Source: Clitopilus passeckerianus
Taxonomy: Eukaryota; Basidiomycota; Agaricomycetes; Agaricales; Entolomataceae
Direction of reading: 5' to 3'
Assembly: GCA_944990035.1 (NCBI GenBank)
Contig: CALYLX010000111.1
Location: 744,001-808,000 of the forward strand
DNA length: 64,000 bases
The notes under the pieces were generated by a model that was not told the DNA's origin, ran no database searches, and saw only the letters and a program-made list of their open reading frames with translations. The position numbers and the translations under genes were made by a program. Of this stretch, positions 62,199 through 64,000 are shown in pieces (within the stretch, counting starts at the first letter, position 1; every line of letters starts with the position of its first letter).

Positions 62199-62604
62199 GG
62201 CAGTGAAGAATTGAAGGCAGTACGGCGGAATCTAATGGATTAACGAGCTTGCGTATTCTTCGACGCGCGTTCAGAGTTTCGTGAGAGAATGTTTCTACTT
62301 TTGGGAAACGCAAGATCTAATCTAATCTCAGCTCACTTGAAAGGTTCTGGAGTTCGAACCACGATGAAGCACAGTTCTGAGCTGCAGCCTCAGTCGCTCC
62401 TGCATAGCTACTTTCCCGAGTAATTGGTGCATCCATTGGTCAGAACCGAATTTAGGTAGCCCCAGGGACGAACGTGCAGGCATGGTGTAGATAATAATGA
62501 TAACTCGGATGATCTAATTTGGATCTAATCGTGGCAACCAACGTGTGGAACATGCAGCAAAATTAAATCTCCCGACGATTTCTTACAAACACCATCTCTA
62601 CATT
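62199..62604. other. Divergent promoter region between proteasome alpha-5 and inositol monophosphatase
   Basis: These 406 bp separate two divergent start codons and should carry both promoters. No further gene is seen. I looked for a nonamer like the Rpn4 site (GGTGGCAAA) and did not find an exact copy. Confidence 0.5.
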
Positions 62605-63853
62605 ATGCCGACAATCGAACTCAAAGACATAGATTTGCAGATTCTTCTGCAATTCACTATCGAACTTGCAAAGAAGGCCGGAGAGTTGATGCTGGAAGGC
62701 TCTCAGGCCATCCAGACAGCAGGACATTCGGATATCAATGAGAAGAAGAATGCCGTGGATCTGGTTACGGAGTATGATGTTAGAGTGGAAGAGCTTGTGA
62801 AGGGAGAAATCAAGTCAAAGTATCCTAACTTCGGTTTGTAGGTTGATCATCGAATTCTTGCATAATTTGTATCTAAATTGGATTCATCTCAAGTATCGGC
62901 GAGGAGTCGTACTCTGCTGGTCAGCGACCTCCGTTGACCGACGCCCCTACGTATTGCGTAGACCCTATCGGTACGATAATAGATATAGGAGCCATTCAAA
63001 GCCTCACTGATGCCTAGATGGAACCACAAACTTTGTGCATGGCTTCCCTTTCGCGTGTATTTCACTCGGGTTGATTTACAAGAAACGACCTGTCCTTGGA
63101 GTCATCTTCAACCCCTTCCTGGACCATCTGGTACGCCATCGTCAGTGCAACATCAGTAGAGTACTAAGGTTAAATTTCAACAGTACACGGGATTGAAAGG
63201 ACACGGATCCTACTTGACCAAGGGTAACCAGCCTCCTCAAAAGCTCCCTTTGTCCGGGAAACCAAAGCCACTTTCATCTCTCTCGCAGGCCGTGATCGGT
63301 GAGTGGCCCTCAATTACCAATACGCCTTCCATTCGCTCACACTTATAATAGCTGTTGAATGGGGTTCCGACCGTACAGAACGCACCATCACCTCAAAAGC
63401 CAACGCCTTCGGTAGGCTCGCAGGAGACCCAGCTCAAGGCGTCAAAGGAGGAAAAATGGCACACTCCCTCAGGTCCCTAGGAAGCGCCGCCCTCAACTAC
63501 TCAATGGTCGCTCAGGGAGGGCAAGACCTCTATTGGGAGATCGGTTGTTGGCCCTGGGACGTCTGTGCGGGTGTGGTAATTGCACAGGAAGCTGGTGGTC
63601 TTGTTACGGGCTCGCATGAAGCCTTCGCTGCTACGAAGGATACGAGCGCGTTCGGAGATGTCACGGAGGATATTCTTACGGGAAGGAAGTATCTTGTTAT
63701 TAGAGGTATTGCCCCGGAGGAGGTGAGTGTTCATTCTCATGTTATTCGAACGGTTGGCAAATAATTGTGTGACAGGGAGAGACTGCTATTGATGCCCAAC
63801 GGCGTATTATTTCGGAGTTCTATGAAACTGTTGAAGATGTGCCTACGAATTAA
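62605..63853 (+). CDS. Inositol-1-monophosphatase
   Basis: Six exons (62605-62837, 62894-62970, 63018-63130, 63184-63298, 63352-63722, 63776-63853) give 328 aa. The enzyme removes phosphate from inositol monophosphates to yield free inositol, using Mg2+ and being typically Li+-sensitive. Visible motifs: [12 protein letters not shown], the metal-binding GEES ([10 protein letters not shown]), the family signature [15 protein letters not shown] split by intron 2, SLGSAALN and the second signature [17 protein letters not shown]. All metal ligands (Glu of GEES; the Asp residues of DPIDGT; Asp of WDVCAG) are present, so it should be active. A few extra C-terminal residues extend it beyond the roughly 280 typical of the family. 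Fungal QutG proteins belong to the same family, but no quinate genes are nearby, so the inositol pathway is the simpler call. Confidence 0.94.
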
Positions 63854-64000
63854 ATGAATGTAATAGAGTACGAAATAGAACAGAAACAGCTATGTAGAGG
63901 TATAGTCATTAGTCGAAAGGAGACGGAAGGTATATTATGGATTTGTCGTAATAAAATCTCGTTACGAGCTTCATTCATCTATTGCCCAAGGGAGCGGGTG

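Overview
The window looks like nuclear DNA of a mushroom-forming basidiomycete (Agaricomycetes, probably Agaricales). The evidence is dense genes on both strands, many introns of about 45-65 bp with GT-AG ends, conserved eukaryotic housekeeping genes, a divergent G-alpha of the kind expanded in mushrooms, and many F-box genes. Gene models were built by hand from reading frames, splice sites and protein motifs. Where I list exons, the joined length is a multiple of three unless I say otherwise.

Layout. 0-6.6 kb: an F-box gene (+) converging on a CreB/Ubp9-type ubiquitin protease (-). 8.2-15.7 kb: two paralogous F-box/leucine-rich-like genes (-), one broken, then a decayed F-box/Cys-rich gene (+). 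15.9-21.9 kb: a housekeeping island with mitochondrial ribosomal protein uS15m (-), the nucleolar GTPase NOG2 (+) and enolase (+). 22.2-35.3 kb: four tandem minus-strand copies of the same F-box/Cys-rich family. The two inner copies are intact (753 and 762 aa) and the two outer copies are pseudogenes. A 266-bp inverted-repeat element (MITE-like) lies between the first and second. 35.3-43.4 kb: importin-9/Kap114 (+), an Arg/Ser-rich nuclear-type protein (-) and another F-box-like protein (-). 43.4-48.3 kb: almost 5 kb with no convincing gene. 48.3-54.3 kb: COG8 (-) sharing a 100-bp promoter region with an unknown membrane-anchored protein (+), then a Ser/Thr/Pro-rich single-pass membrane protein (-). 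55.7-58.3 kb: a divergent G-protein alpha subunit (+). 60.3-63.9 kb: RidA/Mmf1 (+), proteasome alpha5 (-) and inositol monophosphatase (+).

How the genes relate. No biosynthetic cluster is visible. The common thread is protein turnover: a deubiquitinase, a proteasome subunit and at least nine F-box-type loci, five of them intact. F-box proteins normally recruit targets to SCF ubiquitin ligases, and here they seem to be under birth-and-death evolution. The most unusual features are the F-box family with several conserved CxxC motifs and an SAAG...TTT..E motif; a 14-nt microexon carrying the start of the ubiquitin protease's catalytic cysteine codon; three GC-AG introns; and a G-alpha lacking the usual lipid anchor and the catalytic switch II glutamine.
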